Below, one piece after another: positions 54,832 through 64,000 of a stretch of 64,000 nt of DNA (position 1 is the stretch's first letter; each line of letters opens with the position of its first letter). The notes beneath the pieces are model-generated. The model had not been told where the DNA came from. It saw only the letters and a list, made by a program, of their open reading frames with translations, and ran no database searches. A program made the position numbers and the translations under genes. This DNA comes from Chryseobacterium taichungense. GTDB taxonomy: Bacteria > Bacteroidota > Bacteroidia > Flavobacteriales > Weeksellaceae. The stretch covers positions 620,001 to 684,000 of the forward strand of contig NZ_FOBV01000001.1 in the NCBI RefSeq assembly GCF_900109935.1, read 5' to 3'.

Positions 54832-57774
54832 TTATTTCTTGATGAATTTGGATGTGAATAAATCTTTTCCTTTTTCTTCAATAGTAATTACATAGCCTCC
54901 TTTAATCAATTCAGAAACATTGATCTGACCGTTATTGATATTTCCTTGTCTTACCAATTGTCCGGCAGCACTATAAATCTTATAAGATGCCTTATCGGAA
55001 ACTTTAGTTATGTTTAAAATATCTGATACCGGGTTTGGATATAGTTGGATGTCATTTTTAGGGCCAGTTACCTCATTAGTTGCAAGTGGAGCATTTATAA
55101 TAACGGCATAGTCCTCAACTTCTCCATTAGGGAATCCACCACATGCAAAATCTTCAGGAATGGTCGCACCCACGTATTGTGGGTTAATCAAAACAGTAAC
55201 AACTCTCATTCTCAATGGGGTATTTGTTAATGCCGTTGAAGGAACCGTAAATGATCCTGATACAGGTGTAGCTCCTATTGCCAAGCCAGTTACCGGCATA
55301 TTTAAAACTCTTTCATTAGCTTCAAAAGTCCCATTCTTGTTGAAATCAATCCATGCCGCCATTCCGTTATATGATGCACCTACAACAGTTGTTGTAAGAG
55401 AAACACTTATTGAGTTTGTGCTATTCGGCAATAAATTTGGCTGCAATGATGTATTAGCAGTAAAGTTTGAATATGTCGAACCTGTTGTGGTATTATTTAC
55501 TGTGCCCAGTGTAACGTTTGAAATATAGTTAAACTGTCCGCTACTACTAGCAGAAGTACAATAAACTACTGGCGCAGTAGAGAAATTAACTGATGCAGAA
55601 TAAGCACCTGGAGTTCCTGAACAAACAGCAGCTACCTGTACTTCATATGCTGAAGCATCTGAAAGTCCCGTAATATTAACAGTTGGTTCAGTAGATGTTG
55701 TCTGCTGCCATGTAGTTGAGCCAACTATTCTATATCTGATAATATAAGTTGCATTTAAAACAGGAGTCCAGTTTACAGTAGCGCCATTAAATGTAATGTT
55801 GCTTGTTGCCACACCTGTCACAGCAGATCCATTACAAGGAGCATAAGCTGCTAAAGTAATTCTTCCGACAGCATAGAATACATTATTAATAGCCGACACT
55901 CTTAGTTTAATGATTTGTCCATTCATTGATGAAGGAAAAGTAAAGCTTTCAGTTCCATCATTTGGAGTGGAAGCCGCCAAAGTAGTCCAGCTTGTTCCGT
56001 TGTTTGTTGTATAATCGATCTTAACGTTAGCAACATTATAAGGTGCCGCCGTAGTATTTACAACATCCCAATTGATTGGCGTAGGATTATTTACGTTAGC
56101 ATATAAAGTACTTACTTTAAATGGTCCGTCATTTCCAACCGTGATTGTCTGCACATTATAATCAGCCTGTTGCTGAGAAGCATTGGCATTATTATCTCTT
56201 GCTGTAACAGCGAAATTCATCTCTCTAGCAACCATAGGAACAGACTCCCATGTATTATTACTATTATCCAAATATCCATTCAAAACTGACTCCAGTTTAG
56301 GAAAATATCTTGTAGGACTTGCACTTGGTGAAACAGATCTGAATGATGCCCCAGTCTCAGTGGTTCCAATATTATATTTATCAATAACTTCATCGGCATT
56401 ATCTACTTGTTCCCATGTAAAAGTCATAGGATCATTTTCAGGATCAGTAACATTATTAGCTGTTAATACGAAAGCAGTTCCTTTAGGAATAGTATAATCA
56501 GGCAAATCAGGTATTATTGGAGGATTATTGGATATAGAAGTTTCTACATCACATGTCTTAGCGATAAGGTTACTGTTTACCTGCTCCAAGCTTATTACAT
56601 GAAAGTATGCATCAGAGTGCGGCTGAACATCTGTATCAGCCCCTGTAATACCTGCATATCCCATAATCGTAGTCCCAGAGCCGGGCTCCATATTGGTTCC
56701 AGATCCTTCTAAAGCGTGGGCGAATGTATGGTTAGCACCTAGTTGATGTCCCATTTCGTGGGCAACAAAATCAATATCAAAAGCATCACCTGAAGGAGAA
56801 GTGCTTTGGGTAAAACCAGATCCTTTTCCTAACGAGTTATTATTTGCTGGAGCAATACATACACATCCTATACAGCCTGCATTTCCATTATTTCCTGCAG
56901 CATTGAATACGTGACCGATATCATAATTTGCATTACCAACATTTGCAGTAAGAATCTGCTGCAATTTTAAATTTAGGTTATTTGTCCCAATATACGGGTC
57001 AGAAGCAGAGGTCGTATAGATAATTCCTGGATAACTTGCAATATTTAGGTGTAATGCAAAATCTTTTTCAAAAACACCATTTACTCTCGTCATGGTTGCA
57101 TTAATCTGAGCCAAAGCAGTTGCTAAAGTTCCTCCTGTAAAAGTTACGTATGAACTTGTGGCAGATATAGCCAATCTCATAGTCCTGTACTTCTTATCAT
57201 AACTTTTAGAGAAATCTGTAGTCTGATTTGTAAAAGACTTACCTTTTTTGGCCAACAATTCAATTTGCTTTAAAGCAGCGGGAGTTTCTTCAGTAGAACA
57301 TTCGAATCCATGTTTGCTTCCCTGAGTTTTCGGATGTACTCCATAAACCGTTTTAGCAGAATTCGCAGGCTCTACAAATTCATAACCTCCGTTTGAGAAG
57401 ATCATAGATTGAAAATCATTAGGAGCAAGAGAAAATCTAACATATTTGGAAGGATCATCCACTCCTACCCCTACATATGACCCCAATTGATACTGGTCAG
57501 CAAGATCCTTTGCAAATACAGGAAAACTGTACACTGCAAACTTCTCTATTTTACCACTCATCGTCGGCAAAGAGATTTCAACAGCTTTAGCACCTCTTCC
57601 TGCTTCCTGAGCATTTGCAAGTTGTGATCTTAAAACTGAAATGTCTAATGAATAATAGGCTTTTATATCAGCCTCTTTTCTTAGCTTATCTCCTTTAAAT
57701 GTGGTGGGTGACCATTGTGCAGTTGCCGCACCTATCATAAAAAGAGAAAAGAAAGAAGTAAAAAATTTCTTCAT
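54832..57774 (-). CDS. T9SS-secreted reprolysin-like metalloprotease, shorter paralogue
   Basis: A 980-aa paralogue of the preceding protease. From ATG 57774 the signal is MKKFFTSFFSLFMIGAATAQ. An upstream in-frame ATG at 57810 is rejected because a -7 box lies between (57798-57805). The propeptide, HEMGHQLGANHTFAHA catalytic motif (about residue 337), MGYAGIT turn and PKD-like segment align with the larger protein. It has only one FN3-like and one GEVEDY domain, then the sorting domain (IQLYPNPVSDILNITKV). The pair arose by tandem duplication with loss or gain of repeat units. Confidence 0.92.
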   Translation of the reverse strand: MKKFFTSFFSLFMIGAATAQWSPTTFKGDKLRKEADIKAYYSLDISVLRSQLANAQEAGRGAKAVEISLPTMSGKIEKFAVYSFPVFAKDLADQYQLGSYVGVGVDDPSKYVRFSLAPNDFQSMIFSNGGYEFVEPANSAKTVYGVHPKTQGSKHGFECSTEETPAALKQIELLAKKGKSFTNQTTDFSKSYDKKYRTMRLAISATSSYVTFTGGTLATALAQINATMTRVNGVFEKDFALHLNIASYPGIIYTTSASDPYIGTNNLNLKLQQILTANVGNANYDIGHVFNAAGNNGNAGCIGCVCIAPANNNSLGKGSGFTQSTSPSGDAFDIDFVAHEMGHQLGANHTFAHALEGSGTNMEPGSGTTIMGYAGITGADTDVQPHSDAYFHVISLEQVNSNLIAKTCDVETSISNNPPIIPDLPDYTIPKGTAFVLTANNVTDPENDPMTFTWEQVDNADEVIDKYNIGTTETGASFRSVSPSASPTRYFPKLESVLNGYLDNSNNTWESVPMVAREMNFAVTARDNNANASQQQADYNVQTITVGNDGPFKVSTLYANVNNPTPINWDVVNTTAAPYNVANVKIDYTTNNGTSWTTLAASTPNDGTESFTFPSSMNGQIIKLRVSAINNVFYAVGRITLAAYAPCNGSAVTGVATSNITFNGATVNWTPVLNATYIIRYRIVGSTTWQQTTSTEPTVNITGLSDASAYEVQVAAVCSGTPGAYSASVNFSTAPVVYCTSASSSGQFNYISNVTLGTVNNTTTGSTYSNFTANTSLQPNLLPNSTNSISVSLTTTVVGASYNGMAAWIDFNKNGTFEANERVLNMPVTGLAIGATPVSGSFTVPSTALTNTPLRMRVVTVLINPQYVGATIPEDFACGGFPNGEVEDYAVIINAPLATNEVTGPKNDIQLYPNPVSDILNITKVSDKASYKIYSAAGQLVRQGNINNGQINVSELIKGGYVITIEEKGKDLFTSKFIKK

Positions 57775-57797
57775 AGCTTTTTCATTAAATTTATCGC

Positions 57798-57805
57798 CAA
57801 ATATA
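57798..57805 (-). promoter_or_regulatory. Promoter -7 box of the shorter metalloprotease
   Basis: TATATTTG on the minus strand, 24 nt before ATG 57774. Its position decides the start codon. Confidence 0.6.
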
Positions 57806-57895
57806 ACCATAATTGATTATATACTGCTATATGCATATTAATTTTAACATAAAAAACAAAATATGTCAATTAATTATAGAATAAAATAAAAAGAA

Positions 57896-57919
57896 AAACC
57901 TCAGGCTGACCTGAGGTTT
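57896..57919 (-). terminator. Terminator of the M43 protease gene
   Basis: AAACCTCAGG (57896-57905), loop CTGA, CCTGAGGTTT (57910-57919), then a T-run on the minus strand. Confidence 0.9.
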
Positions 57920-57940
57920 CTAATGTTTAAATTCTTTAAA

Positions 57941-59953
57941 TTATTTTTTGATAAACTTAATACTTTCTGAAATATTATGGTCTTTAATTGTGATAATATA
58001 ATTACCTTTTACAAAATCTGAGACGTTTACTTGGCTATTAATAATTGTTCCTTTTCTTACTAACTGTCCTACAGCATTATGAATTTCAAAAGTTGCTTTA
58101 TCAGACACGCTTTTGATGTTCAATATATCGTGAACAGGATTTGGATAAATCCCAAATACATCTTTTTTAGGAACTTCATTTGCAGCCAAAACCTGTGCTT
58201 TAATAAGCCTGCTCTGAGTTGAAGGGAAATTCGAACCTGAAACCAGCGTTGTTCCGGATGTTGTCGTGATATTATAATATCCGCCATATGAGTAAAAACC
58301 GTCTCCATAAGAATCTGTTATGTTAAATGTATAACACTCATTGGGGTTTAGAGTCCAGTTTTGGGTAATTAAAGCCGGCATATTCGGATTAGCATCTGTA
58401 TACCCACCTGCCGGGCTGCTATATACGGCGGCTCCTGCACTGTTTTTCAAAGTCCATGATATTTCAGAACCGAAATAATCCAGCTGAAGATTAAACACCA
58501 CATTTATATCAACGGGAGTAGGTGCTCCTACATAACTTCCGGTAACTGTATCATTTGATGACCTTTGGTCTGTCACTCCATTTGCAGTAATTATACTAAC
58601 CGTTACAGGTCCAGCATTGGTATTAGCCGCAACTGGAAGATTCACAATCTGATACTTATCCTGTGCCAAATTTCCTGTCCAATTATATGTTTGAGAATTA
58701 CCATTGATCGTATAATTGATGGTAGCAGATGTTAACGGATTCGTTCCTCTATTAATAACAGAAATCTGTAAAGCCTGAGGCGTACTACAACTTGGAGTTC
58801 CGCAAGCTCGTTCCAATTTCACTTCAGCGTCGTTAGCGAATAATGGAATAGGCAGATTTTTTATAGATGTTTTTAAAGAAGCTCTTCTTGGAGAATTGTT
58901 CATTACAGCCGTAATTCTCGCCTTTTGATCATTGGTAAAGATATTCATACAGCTGTCATTGGTATAATCCATATAATTTTCAAACATTTCATCTGTCGTA
59001 CCACAAGTATTTGATTTCGGATGCGTAGGACATCCTCCATTTGAGGTTTGATGTACAGGAGTATCTGAACAGTAGTCTGTACCACAGGTAGTATCTCCCC
59101 AAATGTGCCTTAACCCTAAAAAGTGCCCTACCTCATGGGTCATTGTTCGTCCTTTATCATAAGGTGCACCCATAATAAATGTGCCATTTGTATCAAAATC
59201 ACTGCTTCCAAAGGTAGCAAAATTAGCGACTACCCCATCAGTAGAAGCAATACCTCCGACAGGGTTCAAACCTTGAAGATTGGATCCGTCCGGAAATTGG
59301 GCATATCCTAAAAGATTTGTATTAGGTGATGCAAATGCAACACTCCACATATTCATATATTGGGTAGGATCCCATATAGTTTCAGGTTTTACAAAAGCTT
59401 CAATAGCGTCTCTTTTAAATGTAGATTGGCACATTTTCACCCTGTCGATTCCATTGGTAGGATTTCCCTGTGGATCTACTTTTGCCAACGCAAACTCAAT
59501 CTCTACATCAGCACCCACCGCGCTAGAGTTAAACCCTGGTGTTCCTGTTAGTTTACGATAATCCTGATTCATTACGGTAATCTGAGAAATAACCTGTTCA
59601 TCAACAATATTAGGTGCAGAACCATAAGCCTGACCGCCATGAATAACATGTACAACCACAGGAATTGTTACAATGTTACCATTCATAGATTTTTCAGTTT
59701 TAGCTTTTTCAATAAAAGGTTTTATCCATGCTTCGAATTGATCGGTAGTCATTCTTCCTGGGAAATTTTTTCTTAAAAATTCCTCATATTCAGTTGTTCC
59801 GCATCTGTCATAACCATTATACACAGCAAGAACATCAGCAGATTTTACAGAAAAGTCGCCTTTTGACTTTACATTAATAGTCTGTGCATTATAAATTCCT
59901 GCCAATAGCAATGGAAGCAACAAAAAAGTTTTAGAAATAATTGAGTTTTTCAT
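57941..59953 (-). CDS. T9SS-secreted M43-type zinc metalloprotease
   Basis: A 670-aa secreted protease of the pappalysin/cytophagalysin (M43) type. The signal is MKNSIISKTFLLLPLLLAGI. The catalytic HEVGHFLGLRHIWGD (about residues 272-286) is followed by disulfide cysteines CGTDYCSDTP and the Met-turn region ENYMDYTNDSCMNIF. A CARDB-like beta domain (PQALQISVINRGTNPLTSAT) and a further domain (VVFNLQLDYFGSEISWTL) follow. The C-terminus is a T9SS sorting domain (FGIYPNPVHDILNIKSV). It has its own promoter and terminator and is not a copy of the two neighbouring M12-like proteases. Confidence 0.92.
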   Translation of the reverse strand: MKNSIISKTFLLLPLLLAGIYNAQTINVKSKGDFSVKSADVLAVYNGYDRCGTTEYEEFLRKNFPGRMTTDQFEAWIKPFIEKAKTEKSMNGNIVTIPVVVHVIHGGQAYGSAPNIVDEQVISQITVMNQDYRKLTGTPGFNSSAVGADVEIEFALAKVDPQGNPTNGIDRVKMCQSTFKRDAIEAFVKPETIWDPTQYMNMWSVAFASPNTNLLGYAQFPDGSNLQGLNPVGGIASTDGVVANFATFGSSDFDTNGTFIMGAPYDKGRTMTHEVGHFLGLRHIWGDTTCGTDYCSDTPVHQTSNGGCPTHPKSNTCGTTDEMFENYMDYTNDSCMNIFTNDQKARITAVMNNSPRRASLKTSIKNLPIPLFANDAEVKLERACGTPSCSTPQALQISVINRGTNPLTSATINYTINGNSQTYNWTGNLAQDKYQIVNLPVAANTNAGPVTVSIITANGVTDQRSSNDTVTGSYVGAPTPVDINVVFNLQLDYFGSEISWTLKNSAGAAVYSSPAGGYTDANPNMPALITQNWTLNPNECYTFNITDSYGDGFYSYGGYYNITTTSGTTLVSGSNFPSTQSRLIKAQVLAANEVPKKDVFGIYPNPVHDILNIKSVSDKATFEIHNAVGQLVRKGTIINSQVNVSDFVKGNYIITIKDHNISESIKFIKK

Positions 59954-59972
59954 CTTTAAAAATTAACATTTA

Positions 59973-59980
59973 CAAATATA
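59973..59980 (-). promoter_or_regulatory. Promoter -7 box of the M43 protease gene
   Basis: TATATTTG on the minus strand, about 20 nt before the start. ATTG about 18 nt upstream could serve as -33. Confidence 0.55.
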
Positions 59981-60193
59981 TAATTTTTTAACGTTTTTCA
60001 ATTATATTATTGAAGTAATTTGAATTTTTAACAAATAATCACTCACCAAAATATGATAAATTATAAATTATTCACATTGAAAAATTGGATATAATTTATA
60101 TATAAGCTTAAAAATCATCTATATATTGTAAATAGTTTTCCTCTGAAAAACCAGCTCTGCAAATAAGTGGTTATTAAACCTAAGCCTGTATTA

Positions 60194-60853
60194 TCAAAAC
60201 TTATACGCCAGATTCCAGGCAAAACCCATATTGAATTTTGAAGAGCTTTTTCCAAATCCGGGAACGATCATAGGCTGTATATCATCTTGTTTGGTTGTGA
60301 AAAGAAGATATCTGGGCTGCAGATTTACATCAATAAAAAAATTTGATTCAAAGAGTTGTACCCGACCACCGATAGTTCCTTCCAGCCAGTAAGAAGATTG
60401 TGTAGATGATGGAAAACTTACAGATGAACTGCTTCCTCCATAACCTCTTACCGGAACTGCCATATACTCTTGGGTGTAGAATGAACCTGCCGCTTTTCCT
60501 CCTGCATAAAAGCCATTAAATTCATTTTCAGGATCTTTTGCCAGCATGTAAAAAACTCCCAGCTTCAGGAAAGGTCCGTTGGCTTTTACATCATAATTAT
60601 TTTTTTGATAAATATTAGATTCAAAACCAGCTTCAATAATACCATGAATGTTATCTTTTATTTTTGAAGAAATAAAACCTTGATACAGCTTTCTGTCAGA
60701 AAAAAAAGAAACTCCTGTATTAAGAACATCTACACCAACCATAAAGTTAGGTTTATATTTCCATTTTTCCTTTTCTGTTTGCTTGGTTTCCTGAGCGTAA
60801 TTCAGAACGCCAATTATACTAAAAAAGAAGGTAAAGATTAGTCTTGTCTTCAT
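60194..60853 (-). CDS. DUF6048 family outer-membrane protein
   Basis: A 219-aa protein with a signal peptide (MKTRLIFTFFFSIIGVLNYA) and alternating hydrophobic strands ending in NMGFAWNLAYKF, an outer-membrane barrel-type C-terminus with terminal Phe. It matches the DUF6048 family. The start overlaps the DUF6452 gene by 35 nt; these two families occur as a pair in Flavobacteriia. A joint envelope function is likely, not known. Confidence 0.8.
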   Translation of the reverse strand: MKTRLIFTFFFSIIGVLNYAQETKQTEKEKWKYKPNFMVGVDVLNTGVSFFSDRKLYQGFISSKIKDNIHGIIEAGFESNIYQKNNYDVKANGPFLKLGVFYMLAKDPENEFNGFYAGGKAAGSFYTQEYMAVPVRGYGGSSSSVSFPSSTQSSYWLEGTIGGRVQLFESNFFIDVNLQPRYLLFTTKQDDIQPMIVPGFGKSSSKFNMGFAWNLAYKF

Positions 60854-61301
60854 TCTCTATAAAATTTTGCCCCGCCTCAATGCCTTTTATGGCTGCTGTT
60901 GGTGATGGAGTTAATACCGGATTTAAATTCTCGTATGTCTTTTTAATTCCGCATCCTGGCGAAACGTAAACTGATTTTGTGGAATAATTCACCCTTACTT
61001 TAGATTCGGCGCCTGCCTTTTCGGTTCTGAAATAAATATCGGTGTAGGGAGAATCATCTACTCTCAAAGGAATTATTGTCGAAGTAATTTTTGCCTGCCC
61101 TCCCAATTGTACTTTCCCTGAGCCATAATCTACCGCAATATAAAGTGAGTCCACCGTTTTTACTTTCTTATCATCGAAGGTGAGGAATGAAACTTTCATT
61201 CGGGGAGTTCCTTCGCCACTTTCACAGATGTCATCATCAGATCCGCAGGAAAGCAGCAAACCGATAAAACATAAAGGTAACAGGAATTTAAAATATTTCA
61301 T
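60819..61301 (-). CDS. DUF6452 family lipoprotein
   Basis: A 160-aa lipoprotein: MKYFKFLLPLCFIGLLLSCG with lipobox LLSC. The mature part begins with an acidic DDDICESGEGTPRM and ends with a conserved-type PGCGIKKTYENLN. It matches DUF6452. It overlaps the DUF6048 gene, with which it is coupled. It begins 34 nt after the rlmD gene on the same strand. Confidence 0.8.
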   Translation of the reverse strand: MKYFKFLLPLCFIGLLLSCGSDDDICESGEGTPRMKVSFLTFDDKKVKTVDSLYIAVDYGSGKVQLGGQAKITSTIIPLRVDDSPYTDIYFRTEKAGAESKVRVNYSTKSVYVSPGCGIKKTYENLNPVLTPSPTAAIKGIEAGQNFIENEDKTNLYLLF

Positions 61302-61334
61302 ACTAATATTTGATCGTTTTCAAATTTAAATAAA

Positions 61335-62747
61335 TTATTTCTTAATCAGCAATGCTATATTTTCGACGTGATGAGTTTGCGGAAACATATCTACCGGTAA
61401 AATTTTCACCACATCATAATGTTCTTTCATCAATGCAAGATCTCGAGCCTGAGTTGCGGAATTACAGCTTACATAAACTACTTTTTCAGGTGATAGCTTT
61501 AATATCTGCTCTACCACCTTCTGATGCATTCCATCTCTTGGAGGGTCAGTGATTAAAACATCGGCTTTCGGATGATTAGCAAGGAATTCGTCGTTAAAAA
61601 TATCCTTCATATCACCACAATAAAACGTTGTATTGGTAAGCCCATTCAATTCTGCGTGTTCTATAGCCGCGTCGATAGCCTCCTGTACAGATTCTATACC
61701 GATCACCTGCTTAGCCTTTCGTGCTACGTACTGAGCAATTGTACCTGTTCCGGTATAAAGATCATAGACCACTTCATCACCTTTTAAATCTGCAAATTCA
61801 AGTGTTTTTCTATACAATTCAAGAGCCTGCTTATAGTTGGTTTGAAAGAATGATTTTGGACCAATCTTAAATTTCAGACCATCCATTTCTTCCATTAAAA
61901 ATCCTTCTCCGGAATATACATTGATGTCCAGATCATAGATTGAATCATTCGGTTTTGGATTGATTGCGTAAACCAATGTTTTAATCTGCGGAAAAGTTTC
62001 GAGTAAGAATTGAAAAAGCCTTTCTCTGTTTTCTTTTTCTTCTCTGAAAAGCTGGAAAAGGACCATCCATTCGCCCGCTGAGTTCTGTCTCATCATTAAT
62101 GTCCTTAAAAATCCTTCGTGGCTTTTAACATCAAAAAAATCCAGTCCGTTTTTTACAGCATATTCTTTTACGGCAAGCCTTATGGTATTTGAAGGTTCTT
62201 CCTGAAGAAAACACTCTTTAAGATCAAGAATCTTGCTCCACATTCCCGGAATGTGAAATCCTAACGCATCTCTGTTTCCAAAATTTTCTTCCGAACTTAT
62301 TTCGTATTGAGTCAGCCAACGAGCATTGGAGAAAGAAAACTCCATTTTATTTCTGTAAAAATACTGTTCTTCTGAGCCCAAAATCGGCATGGTCTCGAAA
62401 TTCTCAATCCCCCCGATTCTTTTAATATTATTATAAACTTCTTCCTGCTTAAAGTCCAACTGCTTCTCATAACTCATATTCTGCCATTTGCAACCACCGC
62501 AAACCCCAAAATGAATACATTTCGGATCTACTCTGTAAGGTGACTTTTCAAGCAGATCTACAGCTTCGCCTTCATAATATTTGGATTTCGCCTTTTTAAC
62601 TTTTACATTCACAACATCGCCGGGAATTGCCCCGGTCACCATTACTGTTTTTCCTTCTTCTGTTCTACCTATGGCAACACCTTTAGCACCCGCATTTAAG
62701 AGTTTAATATTTTCAAGAATAATATTTTTCTTATTTCTCTTTTTCAT
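61335..62747 (-). CDS. rlmD: 23S rRNA (uracil-C5)-methyltransferase RlmD
   Basis: A 470-aa SAM-dependent RNA m5U methyltransferase. The N-terminal TRAM domain (ENIKLLNAGAKGVAIGRTEE) is followed by the 4Fe-4S cysteines in CIHFGVCGGCKW. The SAM motif is VVYDLYTGTGTIAQYVARKA; the catalytic Cys is in VYVSCNSATQARDL. The target is probably U1939 of 23S rRNA by family; close RlmC/TrmA-type specificity cannot be excluded. Confidence 0.93.
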   Translation of the reverse strand: MKKRNKKNIILENIKLLNAGAKGVAIGRTEEGKTVMVTGAIPGDVVNVKVKKAKSKYYEGEAVDLLEKSPYRVDPKCIHFGVCGGCKWQNMSYEKQLDFKQEEVYNNIKRIGGIENFETMPILGSEEQYFYRNKMEFSFSNARWLTQYEISSEENFGNRDALGFHIPGMWSKILDLKECFLQEEPSNTIRLAVKEYAVKNGLDFFDVKSHEGFLRTLMMRQNSAGEWMVLFQLFREEKENRERLFQFLLETFPQIKTLVYAINPKPNDSIYDLDINVYSGEGFLMEEMDGLKFKIGPKSFFQTNYKQALELYRKTLEFADLKGDEVVYDLYTGTGTIAQYVARKAKQVIGIESVQEAIDAAIEHAELNGLTNTTFYCGDMKDIFNDEFLANHPKADVLITDPPRDGMHQKVVEQILKLSPEKVVYVSCNSATQARDLALMKEHYDVVKILPVDMFPQTHHVENIALLIKK

Positions 62748-62853
62748 TAAGAATTTTTTCTGTTTTAACTTTTAAAACTTTGTCAAAGATTTAAACTTTG
62801 ACAAAGTGTAACCAGAAACACAGAGGTTTCCAGTTTGCAAAAATACAATAAAA

Positions 62854-62879
62854 AAAACCTTATCCGAAGACAAGGTTTT
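62854..62879 (-). terminator. Terminator of the thioredoxin-fold gene
   Basis: AAAACCTT (62854-62861) pairs with AAGGTTTT (62872-62879) with T-rich tail on the minus strand. Confidence 0.75.
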
Positions 62880-62898
62880 TATCTATATTCAATTTAAA

Positions 62899-64000
62899 TT
62901 ATTTTGTCTGAGACGGCTGAGGATTTGCCTGTTGCTGAGGAGCCTGTTGACCCGCCGCTGCAGGATCCATACCTGATCCCGGCTGTAATTGAACATTAGG
63001 ATTTACTTTCGGAGCTGAAAGTCCTGTTTGTTTATCCAAAACAGTTACCAATTCAGGATCACCAAGATTGAAGAATGGCTTGCTGGCAATTTTCCCGTCT
63101 TTATCAACGACAATAAAGCAAGGTAATTTAAAACCGTATACGCCGTATTTCTTAGCAATATCAGAATTTAATCCTCCTTCACCATAAACGTTGGTTCCTG
63201 TAATTCCTTTCATCAGCGAATTGCTCGTTTTCACAAACTGATCTTTTGTATCATCAACATTTATAAAAACAAAATTCATTTTTGACTTGTAAAAGTTTAT
63301 AACTTCTTTTAAAACAGGAATTGATGCTTCACCGATATAAGGATTCCATGATGCGTAAAACATCATCATGTACGGTTTCCCTTTGTTTGAAGAAAGACTG
63401 TACGATTTTCCATCAGCTTTGATTAAAGACGCATCCGGAGCCTGCTCGCCGATTTTGAAACCATTAATTGCAAACTGGATTTTCTTTAAATCTTCTTTAA
63501 TGGTAGCATCTTTTATATCCGTATCGATAATTTTTTTAATTTTTTCGATCGTTTTTTCAGGTGATCCCGGATGGATATCAGATTGAGCCATTACAAAAGC
63601 CAATAAATAATCTTTAGTCGTTTGTGAAAGATCTTTCTGATTTTTCTTTAAATATTCAGTAAATAATTCTGAAGTGGTAATATCTGTTTTTCCGGCACTG
63701 TTGGCCTGAGCATACTTCTGGAAATCAGGACTCATCTTACCTAAAAGATATTGTCTGTAGTAAGGGTTTTCTTTTACCATTACCTCTTTATTTTCCTGAA
63801 GCTTATTTTCAAAATCCGTAAAAGCTTTTGTCACTTTGAAAGATGGATTTCCCATTTGCTTGTGACTCATTTCATATTGATTAAGAATGGTAAGCAAAGT
63901 ACTTGATAAATCGTTCTTTTTCCACTGTACAATTTCATTATCCGGATTGAATTTCTGAACGTTCTCTTCGATATTTTTATTAATATCAGCCTGAACCTTT
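62899..64000 (-). CDS. TlpA-like thioredoxin-fold protein without CxxC, partial
   Basis: The open frame continues past base 64000, so the N-terminus and signal are outside the window. The visible part has a helical N-terminal domain and, from about 160 residues before the end, a TlpA/AhpC-type thioredoxin fold: APDASLIKADGKSYSLSSNK, PYMMMFYASWNPYIGEASIP. Where a redox CxxC is expected (WCxxC), the sequence is WNPYIG, so the protein cannot act as a usual disulfide reductase. The C-terminus is Gln/Pro-rich (QQAPQQQANPQPSQTK). Similar redox-inactive TlpA proteins occur in Bacteroidetes envelopes. Confidence 0.82.
   Translation of the reverse strand, partial: KVQADINKNIEENVQKFNPDNEIVQWKKNDLSSTLLTILNQYEMSHKQMGNPSFKVTKAFTDFENKLQENKEVMVKENPYYRQYLLGKMSPDFQKYAQANSAGKTDITTSELFTEYLKKNQKDLSQTTKDYLLAFVMAQSDIHPGSPEKTIEKIKKIIDTDIKDATIKEDLKKIQFAINGFKIGEQAPDASLIKADGKSYSLSSNKGKPYMMMFYASWNPYIGEASIPVLKEVINFYKSKMNFVFINVDDTKDQFVKTSNSLMKGITGTNVYGEGGLNSDIAKKYGVYGFKLPCFIVVDKDGKIASKPFFNLGDPELVTVLDKQTGLSAPKVNPNVQLQPGSGMDPAAAGQQAPQQQANPQPSQTK

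Noticed and set aside
57775..57810. Upstream start of the shorter metalloprotease
   Set aside because: A -7 promoter box lies within this stretch and the extension would precede the signal peptide.

Overview
The window looks like a chromosome segment of a Flavobacteriia bacterium, most likely Chryseobacterium or a close relative. The evidence is AT-rich DNA, Bacteroidetes-type promoter -7 elements (TAnnTTTG), three large proteases with type IX secretion (T9SS) C-terminal sorting domains, the DUF6452/DUF6048 pair, an IPExxxVDY-family gene, and the acpP-fabF-rnc-pyk gene order. Assignments rest on motifs read by eye; no database search was run.

Positions 1 to about 32,600 form an accessory island, visibly more AT-rich than the rest. 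From left to right it holds: (a) a five-gene minus-strand operon (helicase, DUF4391, Mod, Schlafen/AlbA-type ATPase, Res) that is an expanded type III restriction-modification system; (b) a tyrosine integrase broken by a one-base frameshift, with an excisionase-like gene; (c) a replication/recombination module (10.4-17.5 kb) made of a ParB-methyltransferase fusion, an unknown 361-aa protein, a divergent 802-aa primase-like/SF2-helicase fusion and a small serine resolvase, with an exact 17-nt repeat in front of both the helicase gene and the resolvase gene; (d) a run of small secreted or membrane proteins (18.0-21.7 kb), preceded by a 115-nt nested hairpin and containing a structured leader; (e) a nuclease-like gene, an Eco57I/TaqI-like adenine methyltransferase and its partner; (f) a collagen-like secreted protein; (g) a tightly coupled two-gene module of unknown function; (h) a ParB-like protein translationally coupled to a large serine recombinase. 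Right after the recombinase lies a stretch resembling the 3' end of a tRNA or tmRNA followed by a terminator, probably the island's right attachment site.

Positions 32.6-35.2 kb are a boundary zone of gene relics around one DUF4932 metalloprotease-like gene. From 35.2 kb the content is core: a secreted nuclease, acpP-fabF-rnc-IPExxxVDY-pyk, an aldehyde dehydrogenase, the histidine-degradation genes hutG and hutI, a four-helix-bundle gene bounded by inverted hexanucleotide arrays, ruvB, a metallo-beta-lactamase-fold hydrolase and coaE. A 13-unit, 21-nt minisatellite follows. Then come three T9SS metalloproteases on the minus strand (two of them clear paralogues), the DUF6048/DUF6452 pair, rlmD, and a partial thioredoxin-fold protein without its CxxC.

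The least explained parts are the 10.4-17.5 kb replication module with its repeated operator-like sequence, the 17.9 kb nested hairpin, the structured leader at 20.0 kb, and the hexamer-bounded four-helix-bundle cassette.
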